Assembly (NCBI RefSeq): GCF_030403745.1 | Contig: NZ_JAQMWP010000001.1 | Location: forward strand, 682,001 to 746,000 | Direction: 5' to 3' | Source: Streptomyces sp. S.PB5 | GTDB lineage: Bacteria > Actinomycetota > Actinomycetes > Streptomycetales > Streptomycetaceae | DNA length: 64,000 bases | In this document: piece after piece, positions 28,164 to 40,156 of the stretch | Layout of the letters: each line of letters opens with the position of its first letter | Numbering within the stretch: position 1 is the stretch's first letter | Translations under genes and position numbers: made by a program | The notes under the pieces: model-generated | What the model was told of the DNA's origin: nothing | The model's input: only the letters and a program-made list of their open reading frames with translations | The model's database searches: none

Positions 28164-29483
28164 TCATCCACCTGGTGGGGCCGGTTGTGTGGCTTCCAGG
28201 AGCTCGGCGAGTTCCACGAGGTCGGTGCCGGTGAGACGGGGGAGGGCACAGCCGGAGAGGGTGCGGCAGGTGTCCCGCCAGGTGGTGGGGATGGCGTTGC
28301 CGCCGCTCAGCGCGCCGGTCAGGGCGCCGGTCAGGGCGGGGGCGGAGTCCGCGACCCGGGAGAGACAGGCCGCGGCGGGGATCGCCTCGGCGATGCGGCC
28401 TCGGGCGGCGGTGGAGAGGGCCAGGGCCACGGGGACCGTTTCGGCGGCTGCGATGCCGTAGCTGTAGACGTGGTCGACGATCTGGTGCTCCAGGAGGGGG
28501 ACGAGGGTGAAGGCGTTCTCTGCGTCCTGGGCGAGCTTCAGGGCGTGGCGGGCGTTTCTGCCGATCTCTGTTTCCTCGGGGAGTTCCGCGAGGGCGGCTG
28601 TGGTGCAGGCGTGGACGGTTTCGCCGGTCAGGGCCAGGGAGACGGCCGCGGCCATGGCTCTCGCGCCGTGCACTCCGTCGCCGTCCTGGGTGTAGCGGGC
28701 GTCGAACTCGGCGAGGGCCGCGGCGAGTCGGGGGTCGCCGGGGTGGGCGACCGCCAGGACGCAGGCCCTGACGCAGGCCGCGTCGTCGAAGTAGTGGGGG
28801 TTGTCATGGCCTGTCGCGGGTGGGCGCAGGCCGGCGGCCAGGTTGCCCAGGCCCGCTCGCACCGAGATACGGGCTCTCAGGGGGAGTACGGCGGATTCGA
28901 CCTCGGGGGCGCGGTCCGCCGCAGCGGCCACCTCACTGGCGAGGGCGTTCCAGGTGAGGTCGATCGCGGCTCTGGTGCGGCGTTCCCGGCTCAGGTCGCC
29001 CAGAGCGGTGTCGTCGCCTGCGCGGAGGAGGGCCTCGGCGGCGAAGGCCGCCCATTCCGCGTCGTCGGAGGGGCCGAGGCGGAGGGGCTCGGGGGGTTGG
29101 TTGAGGGCGATGGGGACGGGGAGGGTGGTGGTGGCGTTCTGTTCGGCGAAGGTGTCGAGTTCGCGGGTGAGGCGGCGGGTCCAGTCGGGCATGCGGGCGG
29201 CTCTGTGGCGGGCGGCGGGCCAGCCTGCGGCGTCGCCTGCGGCCAGGCCTAGCAGGAGGCCTTCGATGCGGCGTTGGGTGCGTTGTTCGGTGCGTTGTTC
29301 GGTGCGCCGGGATTCTTTCGCCCCCGCCGCCCCTTCCCTCCCCCAGAGGGGGGACCCCCACCGTCCTCCAGGGGCTGCCGCCCCTTCGACCCCGCACCCA
29401 GGGGGCTCCGCCCCCTGGACCCCCGTCGGCCCTGAAGGGGCCTCGTCCTCAAACGCCGGACGGGCTGAGAGGTGCGGGCTCAT
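28164..29483 (-). CDS. ADP-ribosylglycohydrolase family protein, paralogue 3 (degenerate motifs)
   Basis: 439-residue protein. The first 60 or so residues, Gly/Pro-rich with no similarity to the other copies, are encoded by a dispersed repeat. The domain proper begins at RRIEGLLLGLAAGDAAGWP (about residue 75). Key positions have drifted: the TDDT site reads SDDAEW (about residue 138) and the distal GRDADT site reads SRVADS, so one metal-binding Asp is lost at each end. It may be catalytically weak or a regulatory partner. ATG 29483 overlaps the stop of paralogue 4 (ATGA), and that overlap supports this start even though the 5' end is repeat-derived. Confidence 0.8.
   Translation of the reverse strand: MSPHLSARPAFEDEAPSGPTGVQGAEPPGCGVEGAAAPGGRWGSPLWGREGAAGAKESRRTEQRTEQRTQRRIEGLLLGLAAGDAAGWPAARHRAARMPDWTRRLTRELDTFAEQNATTTLPVPIALNQPPEPLRLGPSDDAEWAAFAAEALLRAGDDTALGDLSRERRTRAAIDLTWNALASEVAAAADRAPEVESAVLPLRARISVRAGLGNLAAGLRPPATGHDNPHYFDDAACVRACVLAVAHPGDPRLAAALAEFDARYTQDGDGVHGARAMAAAVSLALTGETVHACTTAALAELPEETEIGRNARHALKLAQDAENAFTLVPLLEHQIVDHVYSYGIAAAETVPVALALSTAARGRIAEAIPAAACLSRVADSAPALTGALTGALSGGNAIPTTWRDTCRTLSGCALPRLTGTDLVELAELLEATQPAPPGG
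29326..29471. repeat. Dispersed intergenic-type repeat forming the 5' end of paralogue 3
   Basis: Composite GC-rich repeat. 29438-29468 equals the intergenic element at 670-700 (31 of 31) and 29338-29360 equals 26624-26646 (23 of 23). It includes the hairpin cagggggctccgccccctg. It is translated on the minus strand as the N-terminal segment of paralogue 3. Confidence 0.8.
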
Positions 29484-30571
29484 CCGTTTGTCCCCGAGTC
29501 CTCGTCCGCCGCCAGCGCGAACGCCGTCGGGTCCGGAGTCGGCCAGTGCTCCTCGCTCACGGGATCTGGGCCTCGTACCGCTTCCGTCAGTCTGTCCGCC
29601 ACGTCCAGGACGTGATGGCCCGCCATTGCCGGGAGGCAGCTGCCTCTGGCCGGGCCGATCGCTGATGCCCAGTCCGTCGGGATGGCGGACACGCCCCTTG
29701 TCGCGCCCGCCAGCGCCCCCGCCACCGCTGCCGTCGTGTCGGCGTCTCTTCCCATGTTCACCGCCGTGAGGACCGCGTCCACGAAGTCGCCGTCGGCCGC
29801 CGCGTAGGCGCCGAAGGCCAATGCGACCGCTTCGGGGGCCAGGTCGGTCCAGGGGTAGCCGCCGATGACCACCGCTGAGCGGACCGCTCGTTCGCCTCTG
29901 TGGGCCACCGCCACCGCCCTGCGCAGGGACCGTGCCGTCCATGAGTCGTCCGGGACCACCGCCAGGGCCGAGGCCACCACCGCGATCGTGGGGGCGCCCG
30001 TCATGGCGGCTGCCACGCCTGCCGCCACCGCCTGGCCGCCGTAGATGCCCTCGCCGTCGTGGCTGACCGAGCCGTCGATGGCCACCAGCCTTGCCGCCTC
30101 TGCCGGGCGGCCCGCCGCGAAGACGCCGAAGGGGGCCGCCCGCATCGCCAGGCCGTCGCTCCAGGCGTGGCGATGCTGGGCCGAGATGGGGGCGGCCAGG
30201 CCTCTGCGGAGGTTCTCCAGGGTGCCTCGTTCGCTGAAGCCCGCCCCGCGGAAGGGCCCCTCGTCCCGGTCCGCGATCCACTTGTGCCAGGCCGCTTCCA
30301 CATCGGTCGGCGTCAGTGCCGAGCCGTGGCGGGCGAGGAGGAGGCCCGAGAAGATCGCGTACTCCGTGTCGTCCGTGCCCGCGGGGTGTTCCGCGACGTA
30401 GCCCGTGATGCGGCCCCAGCGGGCTCTGATCTCCGACGGTTTCATGTTCTCCGCCGGTGCTCCCAGTGCGTCGCCCACCGCCAGGCCCAGGAGCGCGCCG
30501 CGGGCCCGCTCGCGGAGCCGGGCGGCGTCGCCGGGTGTCGGAACCGAGGGAATGCAGGCGATGGATGCCAT
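29480..30571 (-). CDS. ADP-ribosylglycohydrolase family protein, paralogue 4 (intact)
   Basis: 363-residue protein with a complete DraG-type active site: GLAVGDALGAPAE (about residues 29-41), proximal GTDDT at 65-69 and distal GRDADTTAAVAGALAGA (about residues 280-296). It is the promoter-proximal gene of the seven-gene operon. ATG 30571 (MASIACIPSV) has a purine-rich AGAGAGG upstream; the frame extends back to 30631 without a better start. Expected reaction is removal of ADP-ribose from a protein or small molecule, or cleavage of a related ribosyl bond. The substrate is unknown. Confidence 0.9.
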   Translation of the reverse strand: MASIACIPSVPTPGDAARLRERARGALLGLAVGDALGAPAENMKPSEIRARWGRITGYVAEHPAGTDDTEYAIFSGLLLARHGSALTPTDVEAAWHKWIADRDEGPFRGAGFSERGTLENLRRGLAAPISAQHRHAWSDGLAMRAAPFGVFAAGRPAEAARLVAIDGSVSHDGEGIYGGQAVAAGVAAAMTGAPTIAVVASALAVVPDDSWTARSLRRAVAVAHRGERAVRSAVVIGGYPWTDLAPEAVALAFGAYAAADGDFVDAVLTAVNMGRDADTTAAVAGALAGATRGVSAIPTDWASAIGPARGSCLPAMAGHHVLDVADRLTEAVRGPDPVSEEHWPTPDPTAFALAADEDSGTNG

Positions 30572-30728
30572 ACGGGGCCTCTCTTCCGGAGGCTCCGCAC
30601 GGGACGCGGGGCCTTTGCGGATGTGTCCCACCGGGGTGTGTCACACGAGCATCCGCAGCCCCAGCATCACCCGGTCGACATATGAGCGGGGTGCTGATCG
30701 TATGCGCATTCGAGGGTAAAGCTGCAGG

Positions 30729-30747
30729 TTAGCCCAGGCTTTCCTTT
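30729..30747. promoter_or_regulatory. Iron-box-like site 1 (DmdR/IdeR type)
   Basis: TTAGCCCAGGCTTTCCTTT resembles the 19-bp DmdR/IdeR consensus (TTAGGTTAGGCTAACCTAA) at about 12-13 positions, best in the AGGCT and CCT blocks. It lies between the divergent ADP-ribosylglycohydrolase operon and the VIT-type gene. Confidence 0.4.
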
Positions 30748-30808
30748 CTGGCGGGCAGGAATTCCGCGGCGTACAGTCTGGTTGTCGGTAATTAGAATCA
30801 GTCTAAAG

Positions 30809-30827
30809 TTAGCTTTGGCTTAGCTTT
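30809..30827. promoter_or_regulatory. Iron-box-like site 2 (DmdR/IdeR type)
   Basis: TTAGCTTTGGCTTAGCTTT matches the DmdR/IdeR consensus at about 13-14 of 19 positions when A/T are allowed to swap. It ends 16 bases before the VIT-type start codon, a repressing position, and suggests iron control of that transporter. Confidence 0.5.
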
Positions 30828-30843
30828 CCTGGGGGAGTCCGAG

Positions 30844-31575
30844 ATGGCCATCATCGAGACCGAGGCGCCACTGCACGAGGCGCACCGTGACAACCACACC
30901 CACCGCGATGTGAACGGTGGTTGGCTGCGGCCCGCCGTCTTCGGGGCCATGGACGGGCTTGTCTCCAACCTCGCCCTCATGACCGGCGTCGCCGGCGGGG
31001 CCGTCGGCCAGCAGGTCATCGTGGTGACGGGGCTTGCCGGCCTGGCCGCCGGCGCCTTCTCCATGGCCGCCGGTGAGTACACCTCCGTCGCCTCGCAGCG
31101 GGAGCTGGTCGAGGCCGAGCTGGATGTCGAGCGGCGGGAGCTGCGCAAGCATCCGCAGGACGAGGAAGCCGAGCTCGCGGCTCTGTACGAGGCCCGAGGG
31201 GTCGAGCCCTGGCTCTCGCGGGAGGTCGCCAAGCAGCTGTCGCGGGATCCCGAGCAGGCCCTGGAGATACACGCCCGTGAGGAGCTCGGGATCGATCCCG
31301 GGGATCTGCCCTCGCCGCTCGTCGCCGCCGTGTCGTCGTTCGGGGCGTTCGCGCTGGGCGCCCTGCTTCCCGTACTGCCCTATCTGCTGGGCGCCAGTGC
31401 GCTGTGGCCGGCCGTGCTCGTCGCGCTCCTCGGGCTCTTCGGGTGCGGTGCCGTGGTGGCCAAGGTGACCGCGCGGACCTGGTGGTTCAGCGGACTGCGG
31501 CAGCTCGCTCTCGGTGGTGCCGCGGCCGGTGTGACGTACGCCCTGGGCACTTTGTTCGGAACGGCCGTAGGATAA
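30844..31575 (+). CDS. VIT1/CCC1-type iron/manganese transporter
   Basis: 243-residue membrane protein of the VIT1/CCC1 family, which moves Fe or Mn out of the cytoplasm. Helix 1 carries the family block FGAMDGLVSNLALMTGVAGG (about residues 33-52). Helix 2 is followed by AAGAFSMAAGEYTSVASQ, and a charged cytoplasmic domain (about residues 85-155) is rich in Glu and includes potential metal ligands. Three more helices follow. ATG 30844 lies after GGGGGAG. Two iron-box-like sites upstream fit an iron-stress role. Confidence 0.88.
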   Translation: MAIIETEAPLHEAHRDNHTHRDVNGGWLRPAVFGAMDGLVSNLALMTGVAGGAVGQQVIVVTGLAGLAAGAFSMAAGEYTSVASQRELVEAELDVERRELRKHPQDEEAELAALYEARGVEPWLSREVAKQLSRDPEQALEIHAREELGIDPGDLPSPLVAAVSSFGAFALGALLPVLPYLLGASALWPAVLVALLGLFGCGAVVAKVTARTWWFSGLRQLALGGAAAGVTYALGTLFGTAVG

Positions 31576-31585
31576 GCCAACTGGA

Positions 31586-31609
31586 ACTTATGCGTTGGGC
31601 CGCATAAGT
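31586..31609 (+). terminator. Hairpin after the VIT-type gene
   Basis: 9-bp perfect stem (acttatgcg / cgcataagt) with a 6-base loop, eleven bases after the stop. It is AT-richer than other terminators here, so it could instead be an operator for the gltB promoter. Confidence 0.55.
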
Positions 31610-31613
31610 AGCC

Positions 31614-31640
31614 GTTACTCACTGGTTTCGAATGCTTAAC
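31614..31640 (-). promoter_or_regulatory. GlnR-like box upstream of gltB
   Basis: Read on the minus strand: GTTAA-n6-GAAAC-n6-GTAAC. The actinobacterial GlnR consensus is alternating GTnAC and GAAAC blocks with 6-base gaps, so two of these three blocks match fully and one at four of five. It precedes the gltB leader and suggests nitrogen control of glutamate synthase. Confidence 0.5.
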
Positions 31641-31949
31641 CACTGGGCATGAGCCGTAAGCGCTGGTGGGCAATGACGCCTGCCGCGCACTCGCGAGGTG
31701 GGCGACGCCGCTCCCCCCGCCCCCTTGGACCGACAGACACTGATCTGTCCTGTTCGGTCCCACACACTTCAGGCCACGTTCGCGATACCCGCATCGCACT
31801 CTCGTGGCGTCCGCATGTTGGAACGGGATATCCGCTTCCCGAGATCCGCTCCATCATGTAACCTGCACGAAATTTTGCGCACACGCAGAGGGCCAGCGTC
31901 GTCCCTCGGCACGCCAGACATGCCACTTGAGACGACGACGGGAGAGCCG
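31641..31949 (+). other. Long gltB leader region
   Basis: About 310 bases without a recognised gene. It holds a possible leader ORF starting at ATG 31649 ([14 protein letters not shown], in frame to 31861) with two adjacent Trp codons, and a compound hairpin at 31727-31760. Purine-rich sequence leads into the gltB ribosome-binding site. No known riboswitch class was recognised. Confidence 0.4.
31727..31760 (+). promoter_or_regulatory. Compound hairpin in the gltB leader
   Basis: Outer ggacc/ggtcc and inner gacaga/tctgtc arms enclose a 6-base loop, with a 6-base bulge on the 3' side. The position about 190 bases before gltB suggests an RNA structure or operator. No T-tract follows. Confidence 0.4.
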
Positions 31950-36558
<4,609 letters not shown>

Positions 36559-36566
<8 letters not shown>

Positions 36567-38022
36567 CCCGAAGGGCTTCCTGAACCACGGCCGCGAGGTC
36601 GCCAAGTCCCGCCCCGTCGACGTCCGGCTGAAGGACTGGAACGAGGTCTACGTCCCGGGCTCGCTGCTGCCGATCATCTCGAAGCAGGCGTCCCGCTGCA
36701 TGGACTGCGGCATCCCGTTCTGCCACAACGGCTGTCCGCTGGGGAACCTCATCCCCGAGTGGAACGACTACGCCTACCGCGAGGACTGGGCGGCCGCGTC
36801 GGAGCGGCTGCACGCCACCAACAACTTCCCGGAGTTCACCGGGCGGCTGTGCCCGGCTCCCTGTGAGTCGGCGTGTGTCCTCGGCATCAACCAGCCGGCC
36901 GTGACCATCAAGAACGTCGAGGTCTCGATCATCGACAAGGCGTGGGACAGCGGTGACGTCGCCCCGCAGGCCCCCGAGCGCCTGTCGGGCAAGACCGTCG
37001 CCGTCATCGGCTCGGGCCCGGCGGGTCTCGCCGCCGCCCAGCAGCTGACCCGGGCCGGTCACACCGTCGCCGTCTACGAGCGCGCGGACCGCATCGGAGG
37101 CCTTCTCCGGTACGGCATCCCCGAGTTCAAGATGGAGAAGCGGCACATCAACCGCCGTATCGAGCAGATGCGCGCGGAGGGCACCCGCTTCCGCACCGGC
37201 ATCGAGATCGGCCGCGACCTCAAGGCGACCGACCTGAAGAAGCGGTACGACGCGGTCGTCATCGCCGCCGGTGCGACGACCGCGCGTGACCTGCCGGTGC
37301 CGGGCCGCGAGCTCAAGGGCATCCACCAGGCCATGGAGTACCTGCCGCTGGCCAACAAGGTGCAGGAGGGCGACTACGTGACCGCCCCCATCACCGCCGA
37401 GGGCAAGCACGTCGTGGTCATCGGCGGTGGCGACACCGGCGCCGACTGCGTGGGCACCGCCCACCGCCAGGGCGCGGCCTCCGTCACGCAGCTGGAGATC
37501 ATGCCCCGCCCGAACGAGGAGCGGAACGCGGTCTCCCAGCCGTGGCCGACCTTCCCGATGCTGTACAAGGTCACGTCCGCGCACGAGGAGGGCGGCGAGC
37601 GGGTCTACTCCGTCTCCACCACCCACTTCGAGGGCGACGAGGACGGCAACGTACAGTGGCTGCACCTCACCGAGGTCGAGTTCGTCGACGGCAAGCTGAC
37701 CCAGAAGCCGGGCACGGAGCGCAAGATCCCCGCCCAGCTGGTCACCCTCGCGATGGGCTTCACCGGCACCGACCGCGAGAACGGCCTGGTCGAGCAGTTC
37801 GGCCTGGAGCTCGACGAGCGCGGCAACATCGCGCGCGACGCCGACTTCCGGACCAACGTCCCCGGTGTGTACGTCGCCGGTGACGCGGGCCGCGGCCAGT
37901 CCCTCATCGTGTGGGCGATCGCGGAGGGCCGCTCGGCCGCCCGCGGCGTCGACCGGTTCCTGACCGGGGCCAGCGAACTGCCGGCCCCGATCCGCCCGAC
38001 GGACCGTTCCCTGATGGTCTGA
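36559..38022 (+). CDS. gltD: Glutamate synthase small subunit
   Basis: 487-residue flavoprotein passing electrons from NAD(P)H to GltB. The N-terminal Fe-S region has [17 protein letters not shown] (about residues 48-64) and [13 protein letters not shown] (about 97-109). FAD binding is by [13 protein letters not shown] (about residues 150-162), nucleotide binding by [12 protein letters not shown] (about 290), and the second FAD motif is [20 protein letters not shown] 36559 lies inside the end of gltB, coupling translation of the two subunits. Confidence 0.96.
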
Positions 38023-38071
38023 TCCGGAGGATCGACAGACGTCCCGTACAAAGGCGTACGGAACAGTGACC

Positions 38072-38113
38072 GCGCCTGCCTTCCTCGTCCCCGACCGGAC
38101 GGATGGCAGGCGC
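38072..38113. terminator. Bidirectional terminator between gltD and the next gene
   Basis: 9-bp outer stem (gcgcctgcc / ggcaggcgc) with an inner 5-bp stem (cgtcc / ggacg), between convergent gene ends. A smaller 6-bp hairpin lies at 38044-38061. Confidence 0.65.
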
Positions 38114-38123
38114 TGTCGCATGC

Positions 38124-38882
38124 TCAGGAGGCGTCGAGGCCTTCGAACTTGACTGTGGCGTCCTCGGTGTAGGCGCCCACCCTGCCCTGGAGATAAGGGC
38201 GTTCGGTGTCGGTGAAGGTGACGAGCTCCTCTCCGTCCACCTGTACGGTGAGCGCCGCCGCCTTCTGTTCCACTCGGACGGAGGACCAGTCGCCCACCGG
38301 GTACTCCTCGTGCCCCGTGGCCAGGAACCGCTGCCCGCCCGGATACGCCGGGTCCCGCTTGCCGAGCTCCCAGCCGTTCGGCTTGAGGGCGATGTAGTAG
38401 AAGTGCTCGGGGTCGGTGTACGCCCAGACCAGCCAGGGCACTTCCCACGGGTTCGGCTTCGGCGACCGCAGCTGCTCCACCGTCCGCATCCGCGCCTCGA
38501 ACCGTACGTCGGCGTAGGACGCGGTGCTGACGACGAGCCCGGCATGGGTGGTGCCCGGGTCCTCGGCGGGCATCGGGGACAGGGTCAGCGAGTCGTCGTC
38601 GCCGGTGTTGGTGCCGTGGCCGTTGAACACCGAGGTCCAGCGGCCGTGGGTGGAGCCGTCGGCCCAGGGAACCACCTGCGGTGGAGCGGGGTCCGAGTCG
38701 CACTGGCTCAGTGTGACGGACAGGACGACCGTCAGCGCGAGAGCCAGTGCGACACCGGCCAGGATCCGACTCCTGCGCCCCGGCCCCGACGGCAGCTGCG
38801 GCGGAGACGACCGAGGTCCCGTGCGAAGTCCCTGTGGAATCAGGGGAATCCGTCGGCGCGAGCGCAGGAGTGACGGGGTCAT
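38124..38882 (-). CDS. Membrane-anchored jelly-roll protein, DUF1080-like
   Basis: 252-residue protein with one N-terminal membrane anchor (about residues 38-58, after an Arg/Pro-rich start). An extracytoplasmic beta-sandwich of the concanavalin-like/DUF1080 kind follows, with WTSVFNGHGTNTGDDDS, VRFEARMRTVEQ and YYIALKPNGWELGKRD typical of carbohydrate-binding or glycan-processing jelly rolls. No catalytic residue set is recognised. ATG 38882 overlaps the epimerase stop (ATGA), so it is made with the sugar-nucleotide enzyme and probably binds a surface glycan. The family call is tentative. Confidence 0.7.
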   Translation of the reverse strand: MTPSLLRSRRRIPLIPQGLRTGPRSSPPQLPSGPGRRSRILAGVALALALTVVLSVTLSQCDSDPAPPQVVPWADGSTHGRWTSVFNGHGTNTGDDDSLTLSPMPAEDPGTTHAGLVVSTASYADVRFEARMRTVEQLRSPKPNPWEVPWLVWAYTDPEHFYYIALKPNGWELGKRDPAYPGGQRFLATGHEEYPVGDWSSVRVEQKAAALTVQVDGEELVTFTDTERPYLQGRVGAYTEDATVKFEGLDAS

Positions 38883-40042
38883 GTGGTCGAGTATGGCCCG
38901 GATGCCGTCAGCCCGACCGGGACATCGGCGGCGAAGTCCTCGGCCAGTTGGGCCAGGATCCGGCGCGCGGCCGTGCCGTCGCCGAACGGATTGCCCGCGC
39001 CCGCCATCCTCCGGTACTCCACCGGATCGTCCAGCAGCCGCTCCGCCCAGGTCACGATGGCCTCCGGGTCGGTGCCGATCAGCCGGGCCGCCCCGGCCTC
39101 GACCGCCTCGGGCCGCTCGGTGGTGGTCCGCAGCACCAGCGAGGGCTTGCTGAGGCTCGGGGCCTCCTCCTGGATGCCGCCGGAGTCGGTGAGGACCAGG
39201 TCGCACTCGGCGAGGGTGGCCGCGAAGTCCAGATAGCCGAGTGGCTCGACGAGCGAGATGCCCTCGTGGCCGTCGAGCTCGGGCAGTAACACGTCCCGTA
39301 CGGCCGGGCTCTTGTGCAGCGGCAGCACGATCTCCACGTCCCCGCGCCGGGCCAGCCGGGTCAGCGCCCGGCCCATGCCGCGCATCCGCTCGCCCTGGTT
39401 CTCCCGGCGGTGCAGGGTGACGAGGATCCGCTTGGCGGCGGTGCGGAACGCGGAGGCGCCGGTGCCCTCGGACAGTACCCACAGCAGGTTGTCGATCACC
39501 GTGTTGCCGGTGGTGAACACCTGCTCCTTGGCGACGCCCTCGTCGGTCAGATGCCGGGCCGCGGCCTCGGTCGGGGCGAAGTGCCAGCGGGCGATCCGGC
39601 CGATGAGGCTGCGGTTGAGCTCCTCCGGGAACGGGTTGTCGATGACGCCGGTGCGCAGTCCGGCCTCGACATGGGCGACCGGGATCTTCTCGTAGAAGGC
39701 GGCGAGCGCGCCGGCCAGCGCGGTCGTGGTGTCCCCCTGCACCACGACCAGGTCCGGCCGCTGCTCCCGCATCGCGTCGCCGAGGTCGCCGACCAACCGG
39801 GCGGTGAGATCGGACAGTTGCTGCCGGGTGCGCATCACGTCGAGGGCGACGCGTACGTCGACGCAGAGCATGCCGAGCATCTGGTGGAGCATCTCGCGGT
39901 GCTGGCCGGTGGTGACGACGACCGGCTCGAACTGTGGACTTTCGGCCATAGCCCGGGCCACCGGCGCGAGTTTGATCGCCTCCGGCCGGGTGCCGAGCAC
40001 GAGCATGGCGCGTACGGGCACGGCTGACGGGTGTGTGGACAT
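38879..40042 (-). CDS. wecB: UDP-N-acetylglucosamine 2-epimerase (non-hydrolysing)
   Basis: 387-residue GT-B-fold epimerase interconverting UDP-GlcNAc and UDP-ManNAc. Diagnostic blocks are GTRPEAIKLAPV (about residues 17-28), TTGQHREM, VVQGDTTTALAGALAAFY, HVEAGLRTG, TLHRREN (about 210) and LTDSGGIQEEAPSL (about 285-298). It provides ManNAc-type precursors for a cell-surface polymer. GGGGG precedes ATG 40042. It is upstream of the jelly-roll gene and downstream of a glycosyltransferase on the same strand. Confidence 0.94.
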   Translation of the reverse strand: MSTHPSAVPVRAMLVLGTRPEAIKLAPVARAMAESPQFEPVVVTTGQHREMLHQMLGMLCVDVRVALDVMRTRQQLSDLTARLVGDLGDAMREQRPDLVVVQGDTTTALAGALAAFYEKIPVAHVEAGLRTGVIDNPFPEELNRSLIGRIARWHFAPTEAAARHLTDEGVAKEQVFTTGNTVIDNLLWVLSEGTGASAFRTAAKRILVTLHRRENQGERMRGMGRALTRLARRGDVEIVLPLHKSPAVRDVLLPELDGHEGISLVEPLGYLDFAATLAECDLVLTDSGGIQEEAPSLSKPSLVLRTTTERPEAVEAGAARLIGTDPEAIVTWAERLLDDPVEYRRMAGAGNPFGDGTAARRILAQLAEDFAADVPVGLTASGPYSTT

Positions 40043-40089
40043 GGGTGCCCCCCTTGGGCATGCGTGATCGGCGCGGCGACCACGTCGAG

Positions 40090-40125
40090 GGTGATGAGAG
40101 AGGTGATGAGAGAGGTGTTGAGAGA
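40090..40125. repeat. Three tandem 12-bp repeats
   Basis: ggtgatgagaga occurs twice exactly and a third time with one change (ggtgttgagaga), back to back, in the 114-base gap between the glycosyltransferase stop and the epimerase start. A G/A-rich strand of this kind may affect spacing or mRNA structure. I see no gene in it. Confidence 0.8.
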
Positions 40126-40156
40126 AAGACGTCGTTACGTCATGTGCGCGGTCACA

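Noticed and set aside
28156..28249. Extended start of ADP-ribosylglycohydrolase paralogue 2 at 28249
   Set aside because: It would overlap paralogue 3 by 86 bases with a low-complexity Pro/Ser leader; the ATG at 28156 begins just before the conserved domain.
40090..40125. Tandem repeats as a CRISPR array
   Set aside because: Units are 12 bp with no spacers and no cas genes nearby.
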